The notes: generated from the sequence alone by a model not told the origin. A DNA stretch of 64,000 nt from Portunus trituberculatus (GCF_017591435.1 NC_059287.1:10353696-10417695); one strand, 5' to 3'. Counted from the first letter of the stretch, positions 51,418-63,103 are shown. Made by a program: numbers and translations.

Positions 51418-52333
51418 CTGGAGGCAGGATGGCTGTCAAGGATAGTTGTGACAATGCTACAGGCTACTGGCCACAATGCAACAATGCTACAGGTTTCTGG
51501 CAACACTGCAACAATACTACAGGTTACTCGCCACACTGCACCAATACTGAAGGTCATCAGGAGTACACTGAGCTAATTCTCAAGATTAATATAATACTGT
51601 ATTACTCATACTGAAGAAATATAATATGGCTATTTCAAAGAAGAACCATGAAAACATTGAAAACTAAAAGGAAGACCTAAATTCATGGCCACTACCCCAA
51701 AAACAATAGGAAAAAAAAAAAAAAAAGGCATTGTGACCAAGAGTTACCTGGAGGGCACTGAGGCACCCCATGGTGCGGGGGAGAGAGCTGCTGGGGTAGG
51801 GGGAGCCGAGGTGGTGGTGACACCGCCGGCCTGCGTCCAGGCTCCAGTGGCAGCCACGGCCTGCACAGCGGCCTGCACATTGGCATCAGGTGTGGAGTCA
51901 TTGTTGTTGGGCAGCTCGGCGGGGGACCACGTGCCCAGGTTGTCCCGGCGGAAGTAGTGAGGGCGGTTGTCTGGGAAGATGGTGACGGCCGGGAAGGGGT
52001 GCTCCTTGATGTGCTTCAGGACCTCACGCACCTGATAGGGAATAGCAAGGCTGAGCTCATGCTTACACACTTACAAACCTCACCTGATAAACAAAAGCTC
52101 AATATTCAATACAAAATTTCATCACACACACACACACACCATTTTGACCCAGCTGGGGCCCTCCACCTCCGGTGTTGTAGAGAGGCACTGCAGGATCACG
52201 TCGTCTGTCTGTTGCAGCAGCAGCTCCACCCCAGCATGAGGCTCATAGTTGAACGGTCCAATGCGCAGCAGACCCAGGGCACAGTCATACACGTCCACCA
52301 TCTGCCACACAGCCAGCCAGGTGATTATCAAAG

Positions 52334-52432
<99 letters not shown>

Positions 52433-54746
52433 CACTCCCTGTTACCCAAAAAACACACTCATACATAGTACTGATTCTGTTTTTTTGTGATTCACCCTTT
52501 ACTCTCATGTCATATAATGTTCAGCATAAAATTCATACCTTGCAGTATTCATAAACTTTCAAATACATTTGACTTTGCTTTTCATTCACTATAAGACATA
52601 AATATCCATAACAGTTAACTTAATAACCCATCAACAATCATATTTTCTCATCTGTTTTTACCCTTTTCATTTATAACAGCATTTATGATAAGAAATATCT
52701 AAAACAATTTGCATACTGTCACTTTCCAACTTTCCTTTCTTCCTTTGTCCCTCTACAGACCCTCCAGCCTTTGTCATCTGGAGTCTTACCTGCTGGGCGC
52801 CTGTAAAGATTCTTGTGGAACGAAGCACCAGGTAAGGTCCCTTGTCTGTGAAAGTGGCAGGGAATATCTTGCCGTTCTGTGTGCTGACCCCTGCGGTGAC
52901 AAAAGTATGTTAAGCGGAGGAACTGGATGAATTAATACCTGCCTCAGATGAAACCTAAACTAAAAGATTCAATGAATTGTATTCTTAAATGCTCTCAGCT
53001 CTCATAACTATATTTGAAAGTAACAGATATAGCAGTTTTCAAGATGATTTTTCCCAATCCTTGTTTAACCCACTTCTATGTTAGAGGAGCACTGGCAATG
53101 GGCAACAAAAAGAGACAGAAAAGGAAAAAAAGCCCAGTGTGTTGTCAATCAATATCTGACATGAAATCCTCTTAAAAGTACTCAAGACATGACACTGGAA
53201 TGTATGAGAATGCTGAGCTGGGGCATGACACAAGACATTAATACACAGGGAAGAAAAAGGTGATGCAAGAGAAGACATTACAAGAAGAACTTTTAGTTAG
53301 CATGAGACTGAATTGAATAGTGGACAATGACCTATTGCAAGAAGGACTGTGAATCTGTTGACTCTGTAGGAGTGAATTGAAGGAGCAGACATCAGAATGG
53401 TTAATACAATAAATGGTGTAAGTTGTTAGGAAAATAAAGCAAGGGAGAATATAATGCAAGAACTGTGAAGCTGTAGACTCCATAGAAATTAAGGCAAAAG
53501 AGCAGGAAAAATGAAGTGTTAGGGGGAGATAATATAACACAAGACTGTGACTCTCTAGACAGGACAGATATTAAAGAAGAGAGGCTAGCAAGTGTCAGGA
53601 AGATTAATACACTACACTCTTACAAAAGAAAAGAGGATGATCATACATTCCAGAGAAGGGCTTTGACTCTATGAATAACAAAGATAACAACAAAGCAAAA
53701 TAAAAGGTTAATAATGTACTGAAAAAAAAAAAACCCTGAGTAGTGGAATAATATGAAGGCAAGGAACAAATGTCAGAGAGATTAATACCCTGATCTTCCT
53801 AACCACTTTGAATTCCTTCTACCTGTGAGAACACCTATAAACCCCAAGCCTTATTAATCAACAATAGCCTGAAGGTAGAGGTAGGATAGACAGATAAAAT
53901 CAGCCTGAAGGAACTGAATGAATTAATACCTGATATACTTTAATCTCAAAGGAATATCAAAAGATAATCGATGAAAATGACGAGTCTTTTCTCTTGTTTG
54001 CCGACAGCCTGAGGAAATTAATGCATCACCTTCTATCTCAAGTGAAAATTGGAAAGATGAAGAGGTGATTTGTGGTTAAAGACAGAGCAAGTATAAAGAA
54101 TAAAAAAGTCATAATAAAAAAAATAATACAAGCCCTGCAATCAATCTCTAGTGAGAATCAGAAGATGCGAGATAAGCAGGTAATTTATGATTTATTGGAT
54201 TACCAAGGAAAAAAAAATATATTAACACACTTCAAAATCTATCTCAAGTAAAAAAAGGAAAAAAAAAAAAAACGTAAAAAATGAAAGCTAAAAAAATAAT
54301 TATGATTTCCTGGCTTATCAAGACAAGTAAAAAACTTACGAAGATTACAAATATATGAAAGCAAACGAGCATAACAGAACGAAAAAAAAAAGTTAACTAT
54401 GATTTACTGGCTTATCAAGAGGGAAAGATATAAAAAAAGGCTCATGAAGATTAAAAGATATGAAAGAAGAACGAACATAACACGTTTTGATCACAAGTGA
54501 TTTATGAATGATGAGGTTATTAAGGGTAATCCCGAACTGAAGAGAAAGAATTATAGCCGTGATCAGGTAGTCAGTAAGCAGATCAGCCTGAGTATCGGGT
54601 TGCCTCTCTTGCTTCCTCGCTCCTATTACAAGGCTGAGTTAGGAGGCCGCGTGGTGGTGGTGGTGGTGGTGATTAAGGCCGTGTTGGGGGAGAGTGATGC
54701 GTGATTGGGTGATGTTAACCTTCGTGGTGGTATTAAATTGAAGTGA

Positions 54747-54786
<40 letters not shown>

Positions 54787-54938
54787 ATGCCACACGAAAG
54801 CAGGAAAGTAATATGTGGGAATAGAAATAAAGAAAAGATGAAAAGAAACAGGATGACTCGATTAGATACCACAAGAAACAACGAGCACAGAAAAGAAAGA
54901 AAGAAAGAAAGAAACTGCAAAAACCGATGAAAACAAAG

Positions 54939-54977
<39 letters not shown>

Positions 54978-55137
54978 AAAAACTAAAGGAAAAATAGAAT
55001 CCTCAAAACATAACAAGGAACATGAAACACAGACATGAAGCAACAAAGAGGGAGAGAGAGAGAGAGAGAAAAAAAAAAAAAAGAGGAGGGGGGAAATTAG
55101 AAGCAAGTCATAGGAGAGGAGGCAAGGAAAAACTATG

Positions 55138-55172
<35 letters not shown>

Positions 55173-55333
55173 TACCAATGCCCTTGATCATGGGCCAGGA
55201 GATGTTGCCCCGCAGCGTGGTGTTTGCCTCCCCCGTGCACAGCAGCAGCAGGTGGATGTGTGGAGGGCTCTTGTGGAAGGCGTCTGTGGGAGGCCGTGGT
55301 GGTGAGGATGTGTGGTTGGTACTGCTGCTACTG

Positions 55334-55374
<41 letters not shown>

Positions 55375-55377
55375 GCA

Positions 55378-55413
<36 letters not shown>

Positions 55414-55454
55414 GTTGCTACTACTACTACTACAACTACTAATACTGCAACTAT

Positions 55455-55553
<99 letters not shown>

Positions 55554-55630
55554 TACTACTACTACTACTACTATTACTAAATTAGAACCATGATACCTTT
55601 TAAGTTATTTCTTACCATTATTATTATTAC

Positions 55631-55672
<42 letters not shown>

Positions 55673-56075
55673 CATTATTATTGAAAAAAAAATACTACAA
55701 AAATAACAAAACTAAAAAAAAAAAAAAACATTAAAAGGAGTAAAATAAAGAAGAAAAAACAGTAACCAATCACTAAGTCAGTCACTCAACTAATCACCAA
55801 TCAACAATCAACACCGAAAAGGCTTCAGACACAGGCAACAGCACGTCAACACTCACTCAGCAGGGACAGCGTAACCTTCTCGCAGATCCCGCGCACATCC
55901 TGGAATCCTCCGACGACACACAGCTCCAGGCGGCCCTCGGTGAAGCCCATGGACAGCTCGTTGATCCTGGTGAGGAGATGCATCACCCCATCGTCGTGCG
56001 AGCAGATGTGCAGGCCGCTCAGACACTCATCGTGGCTGCACTTATCGAAATGCGCGAGTCCCACTGCGCCGGAAC
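51273..56075 (-). CDS. NTAN1: NTAN1, protein N-terminal asparagine amidohydrolase (5' exons missing, C-terminus extended)
   Basis: Minus-strand exons 55857-56075, 55176-55283, 52790-52890, 52140-52301, 51748-52031 and 51273-51417 join in phase, giving 338 residues. They match vertebrate NTAN1 in order: GLAHFDKC near the start, then ELSMGFTEGRLELCVVGGFQ, HIHLLLLCTGEANTTLRGNI, STQNGKIFPATFTDKGP, VDVYDCALGLLRIGPFNYEP, REVLKHIKEHPFPAVTIFPD. The enzyme deamidates N-terminal Asn of proteins to Asp, feeding the Arg/N-degron pathway. The catalytic Cys (Cys75 in the human enzyme, from memory) lies before the visible part, so about 80 residues are missing; no matching exon was found in 56076-64000. The human protein ends shortly after the VTIFPD-equivalent region; here an Ala/Thr/Pro-rich linker and a 47-residue tail follow, joined by a good splice pair. 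Confidence 0.95.
51451..51555. repeat. 30-bp tandem repeat, 3.5 copies, in an NTAN1 intron
   Basis: The unit begins ACAATGCTACAGGCTACTGG and ends CCACAATGCA. Copies at 51451, 51481 and 51511 with a partial fourth. Read on the gene strand it is CTG/TAGC-rich, directly upstream of the last exon's acceptor. Confidence 0.9.
51748..52031 (-). CDS. NTAN1: NTAN1 exon: end of catalytic domain and low-complexity linker
   Basis: Acceptor TTCCCTATCAG, donor TCCAG|GTAACT in phase 2. It begins VREVLKHIKEHPFPAVTIFP and continues HYFRRDNLGTWSPAELPNNN, then about 45 residues rich in Ala, Thr, Pro and Ser. The first part aligns with the end of human NTAN1; the rest is an addition. Confidence 0.93.
52140..52301 (-). 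CDS. NTAN1: NTAN1 exon whose donor lies in a (GT)n microsatellite
   Basis: Acceptor CTGTGTGGCAG. 54 codons from MVDVYDCALGLLRIGPFNYE to EVEGPSWVKM. The exon ends ATG|GTGTGTGTGTG: the 5' splice site is the first unit of a (GT)n run in the intron (gene strand). Phase 0 joining to the next exon supports the choice. Confidence 0.93.
52340..52430. repeat. (GA)n microsatellite, (CT)n on the NTAN1 strand
   Basis: 91 bp, 38 bases upstream of the acceptor of exon 52140-52301. On the gene strand it is a pyrimidine tract. Confidence 0.97.
52790..52890 (-). CDS. NTAN1: NTAN1 exon
   Basis: Acceptor TTGTCACCGCAG; donor CAG|GTAAGA. Two bases complete a Gly codon, then 33 codons VSTQNGKIFPATFTDKGPYL and VLRSTRIFTGAQQ. 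Matches the human segment between residues of about 200 and 235. Confidence 0.94.
52891..55175. other. NTAN1 intron
   Basis: Purine-rich on the plus strand with no exon seen. It contains (GA)n 54751-54785, GAAA units near 54893-54915, (CA)n 54942-54974 and a GA/poly(A) run 55050-55082. Its gene-strand 5' end is a (CA)n run at 55140-55170 immediately after the donor GTAAGC. Confidence 0.7.
55176..55283 (-). CDS. NTAN1: NTAN1 exon
   Basis: Acceptor CCTCCCACAG, donor ATTG|GTAAGC. It encodes AFHKSPPHIHLLLLCTGEAN and TTLRGNISWPMIKGI, matching the central beta-strand region of NTAN1 (human IHLVTLCVTELN). Confidence 0.94.
55319..55683. repeat. (ACT)n then (ATT)n trinucleotide microsatellites in an NTAN1 intron
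   Basis: About 255 bp of ACT units with occasional changes (55319-55577), then ATT units (55616-55683). On the gene strand they are AGT/TAG and AAT. The reading frames of poly-Leu, poly-Tyr and poly-Thr here are artefacts. Confidence 0.97.
55857..56075 (-). CDS. NTAN1: NTAN1 exon (most N-terminal one visible)
   Basis: Acceptor CATTTTGCAG, donor CTGA|GTGAGT. Enters with two bases of a split codon: SGAVGLAHFDKCSHDECLSG, LHICSHDDGVMHLLTRINEL, then SMGFTEGRLELCVVGGFQDV. Aligns with the human segment that starts directly after the catalytic-Cys exon. Confidence 0.95.
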
Positions 56076-56557
56076 CTGCAAAATGACGGTTTGTTGGTAC
56101 ATAGAAGGCACTGAGGAGTTTGTATGGTGTTATGGAAAGGTTCTGTGTTGTTGTGGGGTAGGATTGAGATTTTATTGGAGTATTAGAAGGTAAAAAAAAG
56201 AGGCTTCAGCATCTCTCTCATCGCAGTTGTGTTAAATCTTTTGCTACTTTCTAGCGATATTTTCACGCTAACTGCTTGCCTGCCTTCTTCCCCGCGGCAT
56301 AGCTACACAAGACTTTCTACCTTTCTTCACCCTATTCTGTCCACCTCTCAAATCCAAGACATAATCTTAATCATTCGTCGCTTTCACTGGTAAACAGGAG
56401 CTCCTCCTGTATTTCCTCCCTCCAAGTGATTTGAATTCTCTCAAGAGGAAGATTTTAAGATGATGTCCTCTGTCCGGCAATCTTTCAGGCAACTGACACC
56501 CAAATGGGACTTTTCTTGACATTTTTGTTGCTTTGACCAGGAACCCTCTTACATAAA

Positions 56558-56558
<1 letters not shown>

Positions 56559-56645
<87 letters not shown>
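56559..56645. repeat. (CA)n(GA)n compound microsatellite
   Basis: A short AC run directly joined to 73 bp of AG dinucleotides. Confidence 0.97.
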
Positions 56646-56647
<2 letters not shown>

Positions 56648-56922
56648 ATATATTGAATGAATGATGGAATGAAGAAACGAACGAACGTGAGTGATGGGGT
56701 GGATGTGGGAGCACCTGGCAGTAGGCGTGGCTGCCGTGGCAGTGTTTCCATCAGTCAAACTATTAATACCAAGGTTTAGCGGTTCCTTCCGGCAAATATC
56801 AGACGCTTACTAAGAAACATTTTATTTATTACATAATATGATGGTTGGCGTAACTATTTACATATACAAGGACTTTTTTTTTTCGTCCATTCGTTTGTCT
56901 ATCACCTTCATGCCATTTGTCA

Positions 56923-56970
<48 letters not shown>

Positions 56971-57639
56971 TGGATGAAGAACGGATGGACGAGTAGGTGG
57001 GTGTACGAGTATGTAAGGATGGATTGAAATGGACTGATTGACTTATGGTATGTAAATTACTGTGTGGATGTCAGTGAGTTGGTACGTAAACAGTAAGTGG
57101 ATTGGGGTGTGGTTCAGTGACTGAGTGTTTGAATGGATAGGTGGATGTGGCTGAGTAAGTTTGGTGAACATTATACTAGTGTGTGCAGATCAACATGCTG
57201 CCTCCACGAAGCTTGTACACTGCATAGTCCCGATGTCTGAGTATAGAGACAGTCTGAGGAGCAAGTGGTTTGAATATCGGTACTCGGAAAGAAAGTATCA
57301 AGTAACTGAAATAAAGAAACTATTTTTGCTAGGAAATAAAAGTATCATGAAAAAATAGTAACAATAGTAATTTTAGTTAGAAAAAAATAATTGTCTAGGT
57401 TAAGTTAGGTTAGGTCTGAAGGAAAGACAAAACCATGCAATATATTTGTTACTTTTTCCTTTTACTTTTTCATGTTAGTTTTTTCCTGTTAATTTCTGTC
57501 CTACAATCTACCAAGTGTCTCAAACACCAAACGTCATGATGCTATTTACACTCAAACCAATGTCTTGAGGATCATCTTACCTAAACATCATTACAAAACA
57601 GTAAGGAAGGACAGTGGAGAGTAAGAAAAAGTACTGGAT

Positions 57640-58130
57640 GCTTGTATAGGGGTATGGAATGGATAAGGGAGGTTCAATCGGGTGTGGTGGTGTATGGGAA
57701 TGGTTAGGAAGATTGCAGGAGGCTGTGAGGGGAATAAAATAACGTGGGAGAAGCTATGGGAGGTTATGGGAGGGTTGTGAGTTATGAAAGGATTATGACA
57801 GCGAGTTTATGGTTCTGTAGGGAGTTATGAATGGGTGTCTAAGTGGATAAGGAAGGTTATAGGATGGAATAGGAGTGTCAAGAGTAATGTGGAAAGGTTT
57901 GGGAGGGTACGGAAGAGCTTGGGACAGTATGGGATGGTTTGGGAAGGTTATAGGATGGAATAGGAGTGTCTGCAGTAATGTGGAAATGTTTGGGAGGGCA
58001 CGGTAGTCTGGGGTGGTATAGGATAGTTTGTAAAGATACGGTAAGGTTTGGGATGGTGTGTGAGGGACCGGAATGCTATGGGAAGGTTTTATCAAGGTTT
58101 ATGGAAGGGCGAAGTGGTTTATAGAAGGCT
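57640..58130. repeat. Degenerate G-rich repeat with a 91-bp tandem duplication
   Basis: Many variants of GGGAAGGTTATGGGATGGT run through the whole segment. Within it, the 91 bp from 57851 (GGAAGGTTATAGGATGGAAT) are repeated from 57942 with few changes. G runs on one strand, C runs on the other. Not coding. Confidence 0.75.
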
Positions 58131-58969
58131 GTGGAAGACTAGAGATTATTTTTTCTTTCCTTCCCTCAATTGTGAGCGAATTTCACAGCGTTTATTGCAG
58201 AGAGAAAAAGAAAACGAAGAGTTGAAATTATGCTAACTCAACTCTCCTTTCCTCTTCTTTCTCCTCCTTGCAGCCTCCACTCCTCCTCCTCCTCCTCCTC
58301 CTCCTCCTCCTCCTCCTCCTCCTCCTCCTCCTCCTCTTCCTCGCTAGATGATGAATGTCAAGTGGCTTATAATCAACTCCCACACATCATCTGAACCTTA
58401 TGGATGAAGGATGAATAAATAATATGTAGATTTCATTATTTTTAGTGTCGAAACGTGTGCAACATTTCACAGGATGGAGGCGACGAGGGGGAGTGAGTGC
58501 AGAGTGTTGGTCAGAGAAGAGTGACTGGATGTGAGATGCAATGAGTCTGTTTTCACTCTTCTTTCTCTTGTGGGTCTTCTTTTTCTTTTTCTTCTTCTTC
58601 TTCCTGTTTTGTTGATGCTACTTCATATTTTTTTCCTTCTCTTCTATTTTTTCTTTCATTGTTTATTTTGTTTTGTTTTATTATTATCGTCTTCACTTTT
58701 TATTTATTTTTTTTGTTTCTCTGGTTGTTGTTGTCATCTTCCTCTTCCTCCTCCTTCTTTTTTTCCTTCTTGTTCTTGTTCTTCTATTTCTTTTTTTTTC
58801 ACTTCTTCTTGTTCTTTTATTTCTTCTTCTTCCACTTCTTCTTCTTCTTCTTCTTCTTCTTCTCCTCCTCCTCCTCCTCCTCCTCCTCTAGACAAGTAAG
58901 ATTGTTTTTAGTACAGTTGAGTTCGTTCCTTATTTGCATGAGATCGACGCGAAGCTCTTCCTCCCTCTC

Positions 58970-59031
<62 letters not shown>

Positions 59032-59100
59032 TGCTCCCTCCTCACCTTGCTGCCTCATTATCATCTTACGCTCGACTGAAAAGTTTCGGTATTTTTTCAT

Positions 59101-59103
<3 letters not shown>

Positions 59104-59183
<80 letters not shown>
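59104..59183. repeat. (GA)n microsatellite facing a (CT)n tract
   Basis: 80 bp of GA, 75 bp after a 57-bp (CT)n tract (58972-59028). The two are complementary and could pair as a long stem. Confidence 0.95.
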
Positions 59184-59187
<4 letters not shown>

Positions 59188-59475
59188 AACATACATACAC
59201 AACATAATATCCATCTACACATAATATTTAGCGTCACCTACCCAAATATTTACTTTCCTCCTCTTCCCTCCCGTCCCCTCCCCTCCCCTCCCCTTCCCTT
59301 CCCTTCCCTTCCCCTTCCCCTTCCAGTGTCCCCTCCTTCCTGTTTTCTGTAGGATGAATCAGCATGTTGACTCAGGGCTTCCTCAGGTGAATCCCAAGCC
59401 AGGTGAGTGAGTGACGGCGGCAACAGTGACAAACGGCAGGTACGAGGCTTAATGAGCGTTAGATTTCTTACCTGG

Positions 59476-59549
<74 letters not shown>

Positions 59550-59879
59550 GCTTTTTCTTTTTCTTTTTTTTTAGTTTAGAAAGTGTTTTGTTTCGTTATT
59601 CACTCAGTTTATTAGTCAGGCGGTCAATTCTTTCCCCCCTCTCTCTCTCTCTCTCTTGGTCTGTCTGTCGGTATGATTATGTCTTTGTTTTATTCTTTTA
59701 GAGTTTTTAGTTCAGCAAGTGTTTTATTTATTTATATATCTATGCATTTTTTTTTATCAGCCAGTCCGTTGGCCTATCTGTCATTTAGTTTGTGATGTTG
59801 ACGTGAATAAATAAGTGATGTAAGCTGAAAGCGTAACTATAGATTGAATTTGACTTACGACTGATAGCTATATTGATAA

Positions 59880-59924
<45 letters not shown>

Positions 59925-60019
59925 CTTTGTATAACCACCTCCTTCATGATATCAAACAGTATACAAAAACTAACAATAATTTAAGTCTATCAGGTTCTTT
60001 GTACTCTCTCTATCTCCCT

Positions 60020-60023
<4 letters not shown>

Positions 60024-60094
<71 letters not shown>
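60024..60094. repeat. (CT)n microsatellite
   Basis: 71 bp of CT dinucleotides. Confidence 0.97.
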
Positions 60095-60096
<2 letters not shown>

Positions 60097-60229
60097 CTGA
60101 CTGTAGCCGGCCGCCACACATTTCCATACCGCATAATAAAGCGCCATAGTGTTGGGTGTAACTCCTTCCTTCACTCTGTTATTTACACCGCCGCCCGCTG
60201 GACCTTCTTTCCGCGTCCACCACTCGTGA

Positions 60230-60292
<63 letters not shown>

Positions 60293-60454
60293 ACGCCCAC
60301 GCCCCATCGATTCCAGCCCCACTAACGTCCCAGGAAACCGAAGTGCGAGTGTTGTCTGGATATGAATTAAACATCGCCCGCTGGCCCGTAATAGCTTCTT
60401 GCATCCGCCCCGCTGTGTCTCGTTGCGCTCCGAGCCCCGCCTGTTGAAAGGTTT

Positions 60455-62130
60455 GCCAAGGTGTTTTGAAAGCTTCGAATCCCAAAGAGCTCAAGACTGG
60501 ATTAACAATAAGATAAAACGAAATAAACAAAAGATTCGTACGTATATATTTTGAAATGAAGTGAGAGTAATTTAGAGATTGGTTAAACTGAATGTACTCT
60601 TAATGTTTTTGAAAGGTTCCAATCCCAAAGAAATCGAGGGAGTAAAAACAAAATGAAAAAATTCAAGCTAAGTATGTATGTATTTTCAAATGAAGTGGGA
60701 GTAATTTAGAGAAACCAAACTGAATGTAATCTTATTGTTCTGAAAGGTTCGAATCCTAAACAGCTCAAGTCTGGAGTAACAACAAGATACAATAAGGTAA
60801 AAAAAGAAAGTACTTACAAATATATTTTCAAATGAAGTGAGATAGTTACAGTAGGTAATTTAGAAATTGGTTATACTGGACGTACTCTCAATGTTTTGAA
60901 AGGGTCGAGTCTGGAGTAACATTAATAAGGAAAAAAAGACAAATATAAGAAAAGCACGTACGGTATATGTATTTACAAGCGAAGTGAAATAGAACAGTAA
61001 ATTAGAGACGGTTTACAATTAACACACTCGTGGTAATTTGAAAAGCTCGCATCGCAGAATTCGAGTCCGGAGAAAACTTTGGTAAACTTTTGAGATAACG
61101 AAGTAAAATGATAGGCATGTGTACCTTTATTTTTCCAAAGTGAGATTGTACATAACTGACACATAATAATGGTAAAAAGAATGAACGCATGTAAAGAAAA
61201 AAAAAAAAAAAAAGAGGAAAACAAGTGTACTATACTGAAAGGTCGAAAATTGAAAATACCAATGCCAGCATGTTTAAGAGTAAAAAAAAAAAAAAAACAA
61301 GTGTATATTCTTTCCAGAAACCAAAATGCGGGTCTGGAGTGGCGCTCAGAGATGTGTAGATGGCGAGCTGACACGGAGAGCAATTTAAATAGGTACGCAT
61401 TAAGGAAATAGTTACAAGAGTTCCAATATGCTTGCAGGAAAAGAAACTGTCTACTTCTAAAAGGAATGAAGGAAAGACAGACAGAAAGAAAGAAATAGAA
61501 GAAAGACAAAAACAGGCATAACAATTTTCGAAACTGCTTGAGATGGAAGACTAAATAACAATAACTTCAATACGCTTGTCCGAAAGAAAAGAAAAAGAAA
61601 AGTGCATATCATATTTCCAGAACGAAACAAAGTATAAAACACATTCAGAACAATTTATGCAATGAAAGACAGAAGAACAACACTCCAATATACTTAAAAA
61701 AGAAAGAATAAAAACAAAAGAGGGAAAAGGAATGTATATCTATCGAACCAGAAAAAAATAAGAGCGACAAAATATAATAATTTTTGAAACATTGTAAGCA
61801 ACAGAAAACTAAAAAAAAAAAAAAAAAAATCGACCCAATGTACTTACACGAAATAAAAGAAAAATACGAAAATAATTTATACATTTTAGGAACGAAAGAA
61901 AACGAGAAACAACGAGTAATAATTTTTGAAACACTGCACGCAACCAATAGAAAATTAAAGAATAACAAGAGTAACATACTGCATGAAATAAAATAGAAGA
62001 AAATGAAAAAAAGAAAAAAAAAACGAGCATATGACTCAAGAAAACAACATAAAAAAATGAAACAACGCATAATAATTTCTAAAACATTGTACGTAACCAA
62101 TAAAAGATTAAAGAATAACATGACCAATTT
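60455..62130. repeat. Degenerate tandem array of roughly 130-150-bp units
   Basis: A TTTTGAAAGSTTCGAATCCC-like start, followed by TCAAGTCTGGAGTAAC and AAATGAAGTGAGAGTAATTT, recurs at about 60460, 60610, 60740 and 60890. More decayed units follow at about 61035. From about 61400, AATAATTTTTGAAAC-like starts recur near 61525, 61653, 61781, 61923 and 62076. The left part is clear; that the right part belongs to the same family is inferred from similar spacing and ATTTTTGAAA-type starts. Not coding. Confidence 0.6.
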
Positions 62131-62175
62131 ATCGCATCAAATCAAATAAGAGAAGAAGATGAAGATGAAAAATAC

Positions 62176-62430
62176 GAAGAAGAAGAAGAAGAAGAAGAAG
62201 AAGAAGAAGAAGAAGAAGAAGAAGAAGAAGAAGAAGAAGAAGAAGAAGAAGAAGAAGAAGAAGAAGAAGAAGAAGAAGAAGAAGAAGAAGAAGAAGAAGA
62301 AGAAGAAGAAGAAGAAGAAGAAGAAGAAGAAGAAGAAGAAGAAGAAGAAGAAGAAGAAGAAGAAGAAGAAGAAGAAGAAGAAGAAGAAGAAGAAGAAGAA
62401 GAAGAAGAAGAAGAAGAAGAAGAAGAAGAA
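62176..62430. repeat. (GAA)85 microsatellite
   Basis: 255 bp of uninterrupted GAA triplets, followed by further GAA/GAT units to about 62506. It is the longest trinucleotide tract in the window. Poly-Lys, poly-Glu and poly-Leu frames across it are artefacts. Confidence 0.98.
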
Positions 62431-62681
62431 ATGAAGAAGAAAAAAGAAGATAATGAAGATGAAGAAGAAGAAGAAGAAGAAGAAGAAGAAGAAGAAGAAG
62501 AAGAAAGACCGTATACAAGTATGTTTCAGAAATTAAAGAAAAACAAGAGAAGCAACAGAAGGAAGAGATCAAACCATAACAACGAAATAAAAAAGAAAAG
62601 AAAAAAATACAAAAGCAGAAAAATAACTCATGCTTTACGAAAAAAAAACGAAAAAGAAAACACAAATAATAACTTTCACAA

Positions 62682-62683
<2 letters not shown>

Positions 62684-62762
<79 letters not shown>
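62684..62762. repeat. (CA)n microsatellite
   Basis: About 39 AC units. The short G+C-richer segment 62895-63030 after it has splice-like sites but no frame matching NTAN1. Confidence 0.97.
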
Positions 62763-62767
<5 letters not shown>

Positions 62768-63028
62768 TTAAATAAAAACCCAGCACATATGAAATAAATG
62801 AAAATGAGAATAGCAACAAGAAAAAAAAAAAAAAAAAAAAAACAAGAGTATATATTCCAAACACAGATCTAGGAAAGGTAAAAGCCAATTACCTGTAGCT
62901 CCACTAATCATGCACCGCCGCTTTCCTCACCTGGCGCAGACGGACACCTGTTGCTTGCTAACACGTTCATGCACAGGAAACCGGAATCCAGATGACCTGC
63001 ATGTGTCCGCGCCGCCATGCCAATGATG

Positions 63029-63030
<2 letters not shown>

Positions 63031-63101
<71 letters not shown>
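63031..63101. repeat. (TG)n microsatellite
   Basis: 71 bp of TG. It is followed by pyrimidine-rich sequence with TCTG and CT runs to about 63240, then CTCC-rich sequence to about 63330. Confidence 0.97.

Positions 63102-63103
<2 letters not shown>

Larger units (their letters stand above)
56076..60450. other. Probable NTAN1 intron: microsatellites and degenerate repeats
   Basis: No further NTAN1 exon was recognised on the minus strand. It holds (CA)n(GA)n 56559-56645, (CT)n 56931-56967, CTC repeats 58280-58339, (CT)n 58972-59028, (GA)n 59104-59183, CCCTT-type units 59269-59325, (CA)n(CT)n 59478-59546, (CT)n 59883-59920 and 60024-60094, and (CA)n 60229-60291. Confidence 0.6.

Noticed and set aside
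50969..51454. 161-codon minus-strand frame overlapping the last NTAN1 exon
   Set aside because: Different frame from the in-phase NTAN1 exon; Pro/Ala/His-rich sequence with no domain, due to high G+C.
55022..55593. 187-codon Leu-rich frame and poly-Tyr/poly-Thr frames
   Set aside because: Frames through the ACT repeat; they overlap NTAN1 exon 55176-55283 on the opposite strand, which has clear homology.
62159..62775. Long open frames of poly-Lys, poly-Glu and poly-Leu
   Set aside because: They only translate the GAA and CA microsatellites in different frames; no non-repeat coding character.
62881..63030. NTAN1 upstream exon in a G+C-richer segment with AG/GT sites
   Set aside because: None of the minus-strand frames matches the expected N-terminal NTAN1 sequence, and the frames that fit the phase contain stops.
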